A stretch of DNA of 64,000 bases from Mangrovibacter plantisponsor (GCF_003182475.1 NZ_QGTS01000002.1:62001-126000); one strand, 5' to 3'. Numbered from the stretch's first letter, positions 26,447 through 34,711 are shown. Translations and numbers: made by a program. Notes: a model not told the origin generated them from the sequence alone.

Positions 26447-27100
26447 CTACACAAGTGGTGGAAAGTACAGTTTGGTGCCCGGCTCTATCTGCCTGCTACT
26501 GATTAAGTGATTGGCGCGCGCAACCTCAAGGTAATAACTGCTGTCATTATAAATTTTATAACACAGCATGGGGAGTGTATCCCCGGCTTTAAATTCAATA
26601 ATATGTGTCAAGTCAGGCGATGATTGCTTCTTTAATGCCTGTTTTTCTTTTTGAGTTAAAAATTTAGTAAAGCTCAGCGCTACAGTGGCACGTAACGGAT
26701 TACCAGAGGAGTCGAAAAGTGAGTAATCTACATTTATAGATGTTAAGCGGCCTCGAAAGTTTACCGATGATCCCCATGTTATTACTACCGGGTAGGGCTC
26801 ATGCTGTTCGCCATTATATGCGTAAATTACTTTCTTGAGTGTCGCAAGTTGCTTCTGTACGGTGGCGGTCGTTGTCTTTCCCGTAACCCCGGTTCCATCC
26901 AGTAACAGTTGGAAATCCAGTTTTTCGCTTTGATATCCTTTAAAAGCCGTTTTGGGCGAGATATCACCCTGTTGCTGTAGCCCTGTATTTGTATAAGAAA
27001 TACCATAAACATGTTTAACACTATTAGGGTTTAGCGTGGCTGAGAATGTCTGCGCGATACTTCCTTTTGATGTGATTGATTTTATTATAATTCTTTCCAT
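26447..27100 (-). CDS. LysM-domain tail protein (Afp7-like)
   Basis: The 217 residues are a tail-hub adaptor with a C-terminal LysM motif (about 172-216: EFKAGDTLPMLCYKIYNDSS, YLEVARANHLISSRQIEPGTKLYFP). In phages the comparable gp53/LysM protein joins tube end, hub and wedges. The N-terminal part (FSATLNPNSVKHVYGISY, FQLLLDGTG) is typical of the eCIS family, which does not act on peptidoglycan. It sits between DUF5908 and the spike gene, 14 bases before the latter. Confidence 0.85.
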   Translation of the reverse strand: MERIIIKSITSKGSIAQTFSATLNPNSVKHVYGISYTNTGLQQQGDISPKTAFKGYQSEKLDFQLLLDGTGVTGKTTTATVQKQLATLKKVIYAYNGEQHEPYPVVITWGSSVNFRGRLTSINVDYSLFDSSGNPLRATVALSFTKFLTQKEKQALKKQSSPDLTHIIEFKAGDTLPMLCYKIYNDSSYYLEVARANHLISSRQIEPGTKLYFPPLV

Positions 27101-27125
27101 TCGCTATGCCCTCAACGTAATTCAC

Positions 27126-27296
27126 TCACCTTTCTCTTAATTCGTCAGAAGAACCAATAAGCTGATAAACGATACTTTTCTCCACCGGGCCCTGGTCTGG
27201 AGCCTGATCCGGATAATCAGTATCTGCATGCTCATCTTCACTATTGTCGCTTAGTGTTTTTGATTTGATGACCAGCTGTCTTATTTCTAATGGCAC
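27126..27296 (-). CDS. Small DUF5908-type eCIS protein (Afp6-like)
   Basis: This is a 56-residue open frame beginning MPLEIRQLVIKSKTLSDNSE (start codon GTG at 27296) and ending SDELRER before TGA at 27126-27128. The opening PLEIRQLVIK is the hallmark of the DUF5908 proteins that occur between tube and LysM genes in eCIS loci, equal in position and size to Afp6. The middle is acidic (DEHADTDYPDQAPDQ). AAAGGAAC about ten bases upstream serves as ribosome site inside the end of the tube gene; the gap to its stop is two bases. Its role in the particle is not known; a hub or tube-end contact is likely. Confidence 0.8.
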   Translation of the reverse strand: MPLEIRQLVIKSKTLSDNSEDEHADTDYPDQAPDQGPVEKSIVYQLIGSSDELRER

Positions 27297-27298
27297 AG

Positions 27299-27784
27299 TT
27301 ATAAGTTCCTTTTCAGATGGTTAAAACAGATTTCAATTTCCTCTATTGCAATGTCATTTTTTGTTGAATTAAATGGTTCCATCTTCAATTTTACCGGGTA
27401 CGCATTTGATGCCGTCCAGCTTTTACAGGTGACGCCATTTTCATTCAGTAAATTGATCGACACGCTTTTCGTTGGGATCGGTTTGGAAAATTGATCATCT
27501 AAAATACCCAGACACCAGGTTAGTAACTTAGATGTCTTATCAGTTACCGCTCTTTTTAATGTCAGGTTACTGTTTTTAATCGATTTTGGTAAGTGGTAGA
27601 CTAAGTTATTCCCACCTTCAAAATACTCTTCAGTATCTATCCTGAATTCTAAACCGGAAACCTCCTGAAAAGCAGTATCACCAGCACATCCACTGATAGA
27701 AACACTAAAGTAGAAAGCAGGAAGAGGCCATTCGCCATTACCCTGAGTCTCACCCATGGCTTGTTCCATAATGTCACTATTCAC
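27299..27784 (-). CDS. eCIS tail tube protein, second copy (gp19-like)
   Basis: The 161-residue frame is a T4 gp19/Afp5-like tube subunit. WPLPAFYFSVSISG is followed by FQEVSGLEFRIDTEEY, the loop NNLVYHLPKSIKNSNLTLKR, and the closing region YPVKLKMEPFNSTKNDIAIEEIEI. It is a diverged paralogue of the next tube gene, sharing WPxPxFxFxV, FQEVSGL, SNLTLKR/GNVTLKK and the C-terminal strand. In eCIS two tube types usually form the shaft and the first ring on the hub. The start is uncertain: GTG 27784, ATG 27769 and ATG 27757 are all in frame, none with a strong ribosome site; the homologous start favours one of the two ATG codons. Confidence 0.85.
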   Translation of the reverse strand: MNSDIMEQAMGETQGNGEWPLPAFYFSVSISGCAGDTAFQEVSGLEFRIDTEEYFEGGNNLVYHLPKSIKNSNLTLKRAVTDKTSKLLTWCLGILDDQFSKPIPTKSVSINLLNENGVTCKSWTASNAYPVKLKMEPFNSTKNDIAIEEIEICFNHLKRNL

Positions 27785-27844
27785 TGGTTAGGGAAAATAA
27801 GCCGGCCTCTGAATGACGAGTAAGCCCCTGCTTAGTTATAAAAA

Positions 27845-28315
27845 TTACACGGAGATTTCTAATCCCTCATGGGCGAGCTCAATGGTTTCCACCGCAACTT
27901 CATTGCCATCGGATTTTAAGTCAGTACCAGTAACTTTTGTTGGCCAGGCATTTTTTAATTTCCAACTCATTACCGGCTTGCCGCCTTCATCTAACAAATT
28001 TATTGTGACGGCAGTTCGCGCGATGGTATTCATTTTGATCTTCGCATACCACTCGTAGAACTTATTATCACTTTTAAAAATGCCTTTCTTAAGTGTGACG
28101 TTTCCGCTTTTTATCAAACCGGGCATTTTTATGGTTGAGAATACCGGGCTATTACCCGCGCGATATTCGATGGGTTGTGCTTCCGAATCAAGCCCTGAAA
28201 CTTCCTGAAATGCGGAAACCATTCCTGCGCCGGCACCACCGTCCCATTTCACTTCAAAATGAAATTTGGGCATGGGCCATACGGTTTGGGATTGTGCTGA
28301 ACCATCGTCTGCCAT
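27845..28315 (-). CDS. eCIS tail tube protein, first copy (gp19-like)
   Basis: This is a 156-residue T4 gp19/Afp1-like tube protein. VWPMPKFHFEVKWDG and MVSAFQEVSGLDSEAQPIEYR are followed by KMPGLIKSGNVTLKKGIF, then FYEWYAKIKMNTIARTAVTINL and WPTKVTGTDLKSDGNEVAVETIELAHEGL. Hexameric rings stack into the inner tube through which cargo leaves. An excellent ribosome site (AGGAGAG) stands five bases upstream of ATG 28315. It follows the sheath gene by 77 bases and is probably the main tube subunit. Confidence 0.9.
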   Translation of the reverse strand: MADDGSAQSQTVWPMPKFHFEVKWDGGAGAGMVSAFQEVSGLDSEAQPIEYRAGNSPVFSTIKMPGLIKSGNVTLKKGIFKSDNKFYEWYAKIKMNTIARTAVTINLLDEGGKPVMSWKLKNAWPTKVTGTDLKSDGNEVAVETIELAHEGLEISV

Positions 28316-28392
28316 GGGGCTCTCCTAAATAACTAACCACGTCATATTCGCCGATATTGAATGCTAACCAAATACAGACATCAGGTGCGCAT

Positions 28393-29952
28393 CTACGATT
28401 CTTGCATTTTTTGCTGGAAGGTTATTTCGATAAATTCCGCAGGCCGGACAATCGCAACCAGCACGGTAATCCGCAGAATACCCTCCAAAATGTCGTTGGA
28501 AGTCATTGTCTTACCCAGGCCGACACTCACATTATAAGCATCACCCGGAATTGCCCCGGCCAGACCACCACGTTTCCAGATACCATACAGGAAGTTACCC
28601 AGCATACTTTCCATTGACACCCAGGTGTTGGCGACGTTGGGTTCAAATACATAGGCTTTTGAAGCGAGCTTAATTGACTCTTCCAGCATGATCATCGTGC
28701 GCCGGACGTTGATATAACGCCAGTCCAGGCTATTGCCATCCAGCGTTCTTGCACCCCAGACTAATGTACCTTCGCCAATGAATGGCCTGATGGCATTAAT
28801 CGATTTCCCCTGGGTTGTCACATTTAAATCTTCTTGTTCATCGTCACTGATATTTACGGTTGGCGAGACGACGGCATTCACGCTGACATTCGCCGGGGCT
28901 TTCCATACTCCACGCGAATTATCGACCATGGTATAGATACCCGCCATGGCAGCGGAAGGCGGCAGAATATTTTGCTGGAATTTAATGTCCGCCATAATGG
29001 TTTGGTATAGCGGGCTCATGTTTGAAAGAGTTTTATGCAGCAGAACGGCATCTGCGCTGGATATTGCACCGCTCAGCTTAGTTATTTCATCCAGCATGCC
29101 TTGTTTGCGTGTTGCTCTTAATTTGTTGCTTCCCGTACTGAGGTCTTCCGGAGAAAGGCCATCCAAATCACTGAACATGGCAGCAACTTCGGCATTCAGT
29201 AGTTCGACCAGTTTATCTATATTGCTGACATTACGAAAACTCACATCGCTGTCTTGCACAATTGACGTATTGAGCCAGGGGTAATAGGCAGAAGCATAAT
29301 CGAGGTAGTTAATGCCAAGTTTGGAACGGAAATTTTCAACACAGTCGCCATCAGGGTGCTGGCGGTCTTTGTAACCGTTCCAGATATCTAAAATAGCAAC
29401 ACGGTTTTTCATTTTTCCGCCACAATGCCCCAGCATGGCTTGCTCGACGTTAATACAGTCGTCTTCTTTCAACTGGATTGCTTCAGGGATAAGCAGCATG
29501 GTGGGTTCAGCCTCTTTAATAAGAGGTAAAATACCGCCTTTTAATACATCTGCATCAATATCATCGGCGTAACTACCCACTGAAACGATATAACAAGGGC
29601 CACCACCATTTTGAAAGAAAAGTAACATGTTGTAGTAAAGGTGATGGCGGGTATTCGACTGAGTTATTTGGTATGCTTTTCCTGCCTGTTTAAATGCTTC
29701 CTGGGTATCGGCGTCAGGTTTTTCGGGAACCTCGGCTATTTCGAATGTATGCTGGGGTTCTCCGCCAAAATATTGGCGATATTCCGACATCGAAGTAATA
29801 CGCCATCCTTGGTTACTTAGGGATTTACCACCGTTGTCAGCCTTTTCTGTATATCCAATAAATGCTGGTACCGCAGTTGCAACTTCCACAACGGAGTTTG
29901 GAAATGCATTCTTCTCAACAATATATACGCCAGGTGTTTTCATTACGGCCAT
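28393..29952 (-). CDS. eCIS contractile tail sheath protein (only copy)
   Basis: The protein has 519 residues from ATG 29952 (MAVMKTPGVYIVEKNAFPNS). The longer frame from 29982 is rejected because GAAGG lies just upstream of 29952 and sheath proteins begin with this TPGVYI motif. Other family blocks are VEVATAVPAFIGYTE, the GVWKAPANVSVNAV region, LVWGARTLDGNSLDWRYINVRR, the EPN...TWVSMESMLGNFLYGIW segment and the closing IVRPAEFIEITFQQ. The sheath contracts to drive the tube into the target. Afp has three sheath genes, whereas here there is one, followed by two tubes. The gene begins the main structural unit downstream of a promoter-containing gap. Confidence 0.92.
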   Translation of the reverse strand: MAVMKTPGVYIVEKNAFPNSVVEVATAVPAFIGYTEKADNGGKSLSNQGWRITSMSEYRQYFGGEPQHTFEIAEVPEKPDADTQEAFKQAGKAYQITQSNTRHHLYYNMLLFFQNGGGPCYIVSVGSYADDIDADVLKGGILPLIKEAEPTMLLIPEAIQLKEDDCINVEQAMLGHCGGKMKNRVAILDIWNGYKDRQHPDGDCVENFRSKLGINYLDYASAYYPWLNTSIVQDSDVSFRNVSNIDKLVELLNAEVAAMFSDLDGLSPEDLSTGSNKLRATRKQGMLDEITKLSGAISSADAVLLHKTLSNMSPLYQTIMADIKFQQNILPPSAAMAGIYTMVDNSRGVWKAPANVSVNAVVSPTVNISDDEQEDLNVTTQGKSINAIRPFIGEGTLVWGARTLDGNSLDWRYINVRRTMIMLEESIKLASKAYVFEPNVANTWVSMESMLGNFLYGIWKRGGLAGAIPGDAYNVSVGLGKTMTSNDILEGILRITVLVAIVRPAEFIEITFQQKMQES

Positions 29953-30464
29953 AGTTTGGACCTTCATGTAATTGATTGGCAACCATGCCCAACGATTAAC
30001 ACACAGGAATACACACTGTGAAATACACTGTTAAGAGAGGCATTCAGGCAAGTTAAGACTATTTTACTATTGACAATCTTGGTATAGCGTCTGCTCAGTT
30101 TTCTGTCAACTCCGATTGACAATTAAATCTAAGCACGATGTTGGTATTTTTCAATATTCCTTGAGATTCATCTTTTGTTATCTGGCAGGCAATATTGCCC
30201 GGGTTTTACTGGGGGATGTTAGCTGGCGGCGAGATTTACATGCTCCAGCCAGAACTTTACCTGTGGGGGACTATTGCAGTTAATTCTCTGTAGCCATAAC
30301 ACCAAATCAGTAATTTTATTATCAATAAAAACAATCATTTATAATAATTTTTGTGTTAAATGGTTGTTGCCCCTGCGTTGAGCCCATTTGGTGTCAATGG
30401 TGTGAACTGCCTCAATGCCAGCTTTCTCTGGTGTGTGTTATATGATTTTTGGTTATAAAAAATG
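29953..30464 (-). other. AT-rich leader / regulatory gap within the eCIS operon
   Basis: About 510 bases without a gene separate the two upstream small genes from the sheath gene. The region is AT-rich, contains the promoter candidate at 30081-30109 and the nine-base direct repeats ATTGACAAT (30069-30077 and 30115-30123). No open frame of interest was seen on either strand. Confidence 0.5.
30081..30109 (-). promoter_or_regulatory. Putative sigma-70 promoter for the eCIS structural operon
   Basis: On the minus strand TTGACA (30104-30109) is followed by exactly 17 bases and TATACC (30081-30086). The -35 is perfect and the -10 matches four of six. Predicted start is near 30074, giving a leader of about 120 bases before the sheath ATG at 29952. 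Flanking ATTGACAAT repeats could be an operator. Confidence 0.5.
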
Positions 30465-31271
30465 TTAGTTACAGACTACATAGATATGAGAAGTTAAACG
30501 CATGCTACCGTCAACAAGTAATGTTGAGATATTATTTGCATCTGGAATAGGGAGTGACTTAATAATCGTTTTCTTGTCGCTTAACAATGAAAATGATTCT
30601 GCACCTGATTTCATTAATGGCATGCTTTTGTCTGAAATAAAAACCCGTGCCGTTTGATTCAGGATCCGTTCATTGTCTTGTTCAGTAAATGCACTTTCTA
30701 TGCCAGATGTTCCAGATATGTTGATGCTGGATTTGGTATTTAATGAGCAGAAATAGTATTTCCAGTAAGTGGAAACGGTGTTGAATTGCAAGGTGATAGA
30801 TTTTTTATCTAAGTTGAATAATTGTTTGGGGATGTGAATACTAAGTATCCCCATCAGGTTTTTATTATAAATGGTTGTTCCATCATGCTGTGTGATTTCA
30901 TGGAATTGGCTGCTGTTAATCCAATTCTCAACGCTGATCTTCATAGTGTTGCTCTGAGTAAATTCAGCATTTATATTAGCAATATCAAATGCATTCGGCA
31001 TCTCGGTAATGCTCCTGACAACGGAGTCGGTACTTACGAGATAAAATGTCAGATTAAATTCTTCCGTTAAAGCAGCTAAATCGTTAAATAGTTCTGTTTC
31101 CACCACAAGTTGTATGGTTCCTGGTTTCGACTTCGCCAGAATACTGTATTGCCTGAATAAATTTTCTGTATTTTCATCTGCAATGATATCAAAAGGTGCC
31201 AGCTCATCTTTAAATGAATTGTAATACTCATGCTGTACCTTAATGGACAAAATAGATTGATAGTTCGCCAT
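30465..31271 (-). CDS. Uncharacterised eCIS-associated protein, 268 residues
   Basis: I do not recognise a family. The protein is predicted soluble, with no signal peptide or membrane helix, and has two parts. Residues 1-105 contain alternating strands and helices (YQSILSIKVQHEYYN, IQLVVETELFNDL, TFYLVSTDSV). Residues 106-268 are beta-rich (TMKISVENWINSS, LMGILSIHIPKQLF, ITLQFNTVSTYWKYYFC, ARVFISD, STLLVDGSMRLTSHIYVV). It is AT-rich like its neighbour. Its start abuts the stop of the DUF4255 gene with no gap, so the two are one unit. Genes in this place in eCIS loci are mostly unnamed. A capping, tube-end or assembly role is a guess from position. Confidence 0.6.
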   Translation of the reverse strand: MANYQSILSIKVQHEYYNSFKDELAPFDIIADENTENLFRQYSILAKSKPGTIQLVVETELFNDLAALTEEFNLTFYLVSTDSVVRSITEMPNAFDIANINAEFTQSNTMKISVENWINSSQFHEITQHDGTTIYNKNLMGILSIHIPKQLFNLDKKSITLQFNTVSTYWKYYFCSLNTKSSINISGTSGIESAFTEQDNERILNQTARVFISDKSMPLMKSGAESFSLLSDKKTIIKSLPIPDANNISTLLVDGSMRLTSHIYVVCN

Positions 31272-31850
31272 TTAGCTATCCCTTTTGGTGATATCTGTAT
31301 CGGAAATATGAATGTTGCCCACCTGGGAAAGAATGGCTTCACTGTCTGGCACCAGTGCTCTCACCCGGTAAACGCACGATGGCAGGTAGTGCGAGCCGAA
31401 TACTCCCCACATATGGTTTAATTGCTCACCCGGTATGGATTCCAGTTCCATGTTAATTTGTTCAATACTTTCAGGTAAATCGGGGGAGTTCTGGTGAGTG
31501 AAATTGCTGTTGCGGTTGAAGAATGCCAGTAAGTGCGACAGTACTTTTAACCCATCTGAATAATGGTTCGTGCTAAAGTTCGCGGCGATAGTCACGGTCA
31601 ACGTGATAAAAAGTGGTCTCGAAGAGAGAGTTGTTCTGTTGCTATTGTTGTCTGGCCGGTAACTTTTAGAAAATGCGTCTTTTTCGATATTGCCAATGAA
31701 AATGAGGATCTTGTTTTGTATTTCGTGTGATTTTGAACCATCCAGGTCTGTGGGTGGTGAGACAATTACTAAATCATTTGATAAATCAAAAACATTTTTT
31801 ATTGACTGGTTCATCCTTTCTTTTAAGTATCCTAAGCAGAGGTCTAGCAT
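31272..31850 (-). CDS. DUF4255 domain protein, eCIS tail terminator/cap type (Afp16-like)
   Basis: The 192 residues fit the DUF4255 (Pvc16 N-terminal) family. MLDLCLGYLKERMNQSI is followed by the strand LVIVSPP, then ILIFIGNIEKD, LFITLTVTIAANF, DGLKVLSHLLAFFNRNSNFT and SIEQINMELESIPGEQLNHMWGVFGSHYLPSCVYRVRAL. Members cap the end of the tail distal to the baseplate and stop polymerisation of tube and sheath. AGGAAC stands a few bases before ATG 31850. A weak -10 (TATTAT, 31895-31900) lies upstream without a convincing -35. The presence of the cap gene confirms a free headless particle rather than a phage. Confidence 0.85.
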   Translation of the reverse strand: MLDLCLGYLKERMNQSIKNVFDLSNDLVIVSPPTDLDGSKSHEIQNKILIFIGNIEKDAFSKSYRPDNNSNRTTLSSRPLFITLTVTIAANFSTNHYSDGLKVLSHLLAFFNRNSNFTHQNSPDLPESIEQINMELESIPGEQLNHMWGVFGSHYLPSCVYRVRALVPDSEAILSQVGNIHISDTDITKRDS

Positions 31851-32090
31851 GATATGTTCCTAATTAACAATAGAAAGTGACCATACGCATGGGGATAATA
31901 GAGCTATAACTGATTTACAGATTATTTTACTACATCAAATGACTTTGTACCTGTTTCTGGCAGCAGGCGACAATCCGCCTCGTGGCATGTGAGCTGCTAC
32001 TGCTCATGAAGAAGCAACACCAGCTACATACGCTTGTGTTGGCAAGCCTCTTCCTCTAATCTGGCACCAGCATAGATATTTATGCTAAAT
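31851..32090. other. Divergent intergenic region between the eCIS locus and the thiM riboswitch
   Basis: About 240 bases with no gene. It should hold the leftward promoter of the DUF4255 gene and the rightward promoter of thiMD. It is the right boundary of the accessory region; GC content rises sharply from 32.1 kb on. No att repeat or tRNA was seen here. Confidence 0.4.
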
Positions 32091-32170
32091 GACTCGGGGT
32101 GCCCCATCACTGATGGGCTGAGAAATACCCGTAATACCTGATCTGGATAATGCCAGCGTAGGGAAGTCAG
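32091..32170 (+). ncRNA. TPP riboswitch (THI element) upstream of thiM
   Basis: The leader shows the conserved thi-box parts in order: CGGGGTGCCC, then GGGCTGAGAAATACCC, ACCTGATCTGGATAATGCC and AGCGTAGGGAAGT. These form the two parallel helices that bind thiamine pyrophosphate. It lies 45 bases before thiM. With TPP bound, expression of thiM-thiD should fall. Confidence 0.95.
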
Positions 32171-32173
32171 ATA

Positions 32174-32208
32174 CCTGTCCGGTATCGCTTCTTCACGCCG
32201 GACAGGAG
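32174..32208 (+). promoter_or_regulatory. Riboswitch expression-platform hairpin covering the thiM ribosome site
   Basis: CCTGTCCGG (32174-32182) pairs perfectly with CCGGACAGG (32198-32206). The last bases of the stem are part of the thiM ribosome site AGGAG (32204-32208), six bases before ATG 32215. No U-tract follows. This suggests control of translation start by sequestering the ribosome site. Confidence 0.7.
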
Positions 32209-32214
32209 CCTGTA

Positions 32215-33003
32215 ATGCAACCTGACCTGCTTAGCGGCAATCAAGCCGCCAACGTTTTACAACACTTCCATACTCACCGCCCACTGGTCCATTGCCTGAC
32301 CAATGACGTGGTACAAACTTTTACTGCCAATACCTTGCTTGCTTTGCGTGCGTCCCCCGCGATGGTGCCGGACGAGCAGGAAGCCGCACAATTCGCGGCG
32401 CTGGCTGATGCCTTACTGATTAATGTTGGCACACTCACCACACCGCGTGCGGCAGGCATGATGGCAGCGATTCATGCAGCCAATAACGCGGGTAAACCCT
32501 GGGCGCTGGACCCGGTTGCGGTGGGCGCGTTGCAGTTGCGTACCACCTTTGCCCATCAGGCATGCGAATTACACCCGGCGGCTATACGGGGCAATGCTTC
32601 AGAAATTATGGCGCTGGCAGGTACTGGTAGAGGCGGGCGCGGGGTGGATTCGTTGCAGCCTGCAGAGCAGGCAATAGATGCAGCCATGCGCCTTGCTCGT
32701 ATCACCGGGGCGGTGGTTGCTGTGACTGGCGAGGTGGATTATGTCACCGATGGTGAACGCACTCTGGCTGTTCCCGGGGGCGATGTACTGATGACATATG
32801 TTGTGGGCACCGGGTGTGCGCTTTCTGCCGTGGTTGCTGCCAGTTGCGCATTACCGGGGGACAGGCTGGTCAATGTGGCGGGCGCGTGCCGGATTATGTC
32901 TTGCGCCGGGGAGCGTGCAGTTGCAGCAAGCCACGGCCCGGGCAGTTTTGTCCCGGCCATGCTGGATGCTTTGTGGAACCTCAGTGAAGAGGCTCTGGCA
33001 TGA
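32215..33003 (+). CDS. thiM: Hydroxyethylthiazole kinase
   Basis: The 262 residues equal the length of the E. coli enzyme. Family motifs include [41 protein letters not shown], the [12 protein letters not shown] loop, [13 protein letters not shown] and [12 protein letters not shown], the last being the phosphate-binding anion hole of the ribokinase fold with the catalytic Cys. It phosphorylates thiazole alcohol (HET) in thiamine salvage. Expression is controlled by the TPP riboswitch just upstream. The gene overlaps thiD by four bases (ATGA at 33000-33003), so the two kinases are made together. Confidence 0.95.
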   Translation: MQPDLLSGNQAANVLQHFHTHRPLVHCLTNDVVQTFTANTLLALRASPAMVPDEQEAAQFAALADALLINVGTLTTPRAAGMMAAIHAANNAGKPWALDPVAVGALQLRTTFAHQACELHPAAIRGNASEIMALAGTGRGGRGVDSLQPAEQAIDAAMRLARITGAVVAVTGEVDYVTDGERTLAVPGGDVLMTYVVGTGCALSAVVAASCALPGDRLVNVAGACRIMSCAGERAVAASHGPGSFVPAMLDALWNLSEEALA

Positions 33004-33800
33004 AAAGAATTAATGCTCTGACAATAGCTGGAACAGATCCCAGTGGTGGCGCGGGTATTCAGGCCGATTTGAAGACGTTCTCAGCGCTGGGTGCTTACGG
33101 GTGTTCGGTGATAACCGCACTGGTGGCGCAAAATACACGTGGTGTGCAGTCGGTCTACCGCATTGAGCCGGATTTTGTCGCGGCGCAACTGGATTCAGTG
33201 CTCAGTGATGTGCGTATTGACTCCACTAAAATCGGCATGCTGGCAGAGGCCGACATCGTGGAGGCGGTTGCAGAGCAACTGCGCCGCTATCAGAGCCACA
33301 ACGTGGTTCTTGATACGGTGATGCTGGCCAAAAGCGGCGACCCGCTTCTTTCTGCCTCTGCCGTCGAGACGCTGCGTAAAAAATTGCTGCCGCAGGTGGC
33401 GCTTATCACCCCAAACCTGCCAGAAGCCGCTGCACTGTTAAATGCGCCATCTGCGCAAACTGAAGGTGAAATGAAAGCACAGGGGCAGGCGCTACTGGCA
33501 ATGGGGTGCGGCGCAGTGCTAATGAAAGGGGGGCATCTGGATGATGCGGAAAGCCCGGACTGGCTCTTTACCCGTGACGGCGAATGGCGTTTTAGTACAC
33601 CGCGCGTGCTGACCAAAAACACCCATGGCACAGGCTGCACGCTCTCTGCAGCCCTTGCAGCGTTACGCCCACGGCATAGCACCTGGGCAGATACGGTGCA
33701 GCAGGCTAAAAGCTGGCTCTCTGCCGCGCTGGCGCAAGCCGACACGCTGGAAGTGGGGCACGGGATTGGTCCGGTTCACCATTTTCACGAGTGGTGGTAA
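33000..33800 (+). CDS. thiD: Hydroxymethylpyrimidine / phosphomethylpyrimidine kinase
   Basis: The 266 residues match E. coli ThiD in length. Markers are [20 protein letters not shown] at the N-terminus, [19 protein letters not shown], the substrate region [44 protein letters not shown] and the catalytic anion hole [13 protein letters not shown]. It phosphorylates HMP and HMP-P to HMP-PP, the pyrimidine half of thiamine. It is translationally coupled to thiM and shares its riboswitch. Confidence 0.95.
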   Translation: MKRINALTIAGTDPSGGAGIQADLKTFSALGAYGCSVITALVAQNTRGVQSVYRIEPDFVAAQLDSVLSDVRIDSTKIGMLAEADIVEAVAEQLRRYQSHNVVLDTVMLAKSGDPLLSASAVETLRKKLLPQVALITPNLPEAAALLNAPSAQTEGEMKAQGQALLAMGCGAVLMKGGHLDDAESPDWLFTRDGEWRFSTPRVLTKNTHGTGCTLSAALAALRPRHSTWADTVQQAKSWLSAALAQADTLEVGHGIGPVHHFHEWW

Positions 33801-33964
33801 GCCGTAAATACCTGCCATATTTCAGGTTGCAGGTGCGTTGGTTGTGCTCTTTCACCCCCGTTGTGTATGTTGTAAGGCACCTGGGGGTTACTCCTTGCCA
33901 CCTTCCTGCAATTCGAATTATTTAGGGTATACTGGCATGAAACCCCGGCCAGAGAAAAACAGAG

Positions 33965-34711
33965 ATGGAACAAGCGCATACCCGGTTAATTGCTCACCTT
34001 AATGAACGGATTGCCGCGCCCGACAACACGCCGCTGTACCTTAAATTTGCCGAAACGGTAAAAAACGCGGTGCGCAGTGGCCTGCTGGAGCATGGGAATA
34101 TCCTGCCAGGTGAGCGAGACCTGAGCCAGCTGACCGGGGTGTCGCGGATCACGGTACGCAAAGCGATGCAGGCGCTGGAAGAAGAGGGTGTGGTAACCCG
34201 CGCTCGTGGTTACGGCACGCAAATCAACAATATCTTTGAATATTCCCTGAAAGAGGCGCGCGGTTTTTCTCAGCAGGTGGTGTTGCGTGGTAAAAAACCG
34301 AATACTCTGTGGGTCAATAAACGGGTGGTGAAATGCCCGGAAGAGGTAGCCAGCCAGTTGTCGGTTGCGCCGCAAAGCGATGTTTTTTTGCTTAAGCGTA
34401 TTCGCTATGTCGATGAAGACGCTGTTTCAATTGAGGAGTCCTGGGTGCCGGCGGGGTTAATCCATGATCCCGATGCGATTGGTATCTCGTTGTACGACTA
34501 CTTTCGCAGCCAGAATATATTCCCTCAGCGCACCCGCTCACGCGTCAGCGCCCGCATGCCGGACAGCGAATTTCAGGAACATATCAGTATGGATGACAAA
34601 ATACCGGTGCTGGTGATTAAGCAAGTGGCGCTTGACCAGCAACACCGGCCGGTTGAGTACAGCATCAGCTACTGCCGCAGCGATCTATACGTCTTTGTGT
34701 GCGAGGAGTAA
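33965..34711 (+). CDS. yegW: GntR/HutC-family transcriptional regulator YegW
   Basis: The 248 residues have an N-terminal winged helix-turn-helix (about 18-85; LYLKFAETVKNAVRSGLLEHG, LPGERDLSQLTGVSRITVRKA, VVTRARGYGT) and a C-terminal UTRA ligand domain (about 100-245; FLLKRIRYVDEDAVSIEESWVP, LVIKQVALDQQHRPVEYSISY). Its place next to yegV, yegU and yegT is the E. coli arrangement, so it probably represses that operon in response to a sugar or nucleoside ligand that is not known. Its 3' end overlaps the 3' end of the convergent yegV gene by 27 bases. TATACT at 33928-33933 may be the -10. Confidence 0.85.
   Translation: MEQAHTRLIAHLNERIAAPDNTPLYLKFAETVKNAVRSGLLEHGNILPGERDLSQLTGVSRITVRKAMQALEEEGVVTRARGYGTQINNIFEYSLKEARGFSQQVVLRGKKPNTLWVNKRVVKCPEEVASQLSVAPQSDVFLLKRIRYVDEDAVSIEESWVPAGLIHDPDAIGISLYDYFRSQNIFPQRTRSRVSARMPDSEFQEHISMDDKIPVLVIKQVALDQQHRPVEYSISYCRSDLYVFVCEE

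Noticed and set aside
6534-31850. Reading the locus as a T6SS or a contractile prophage
   Set aside because: No TssJLM membrane complex, ClpV or TssBC pair is present, and no capsid, portal, terminase or lysis genes; the DUF4255, DUF5908, DUF4157 and AAA+ genes are eCIS marks.
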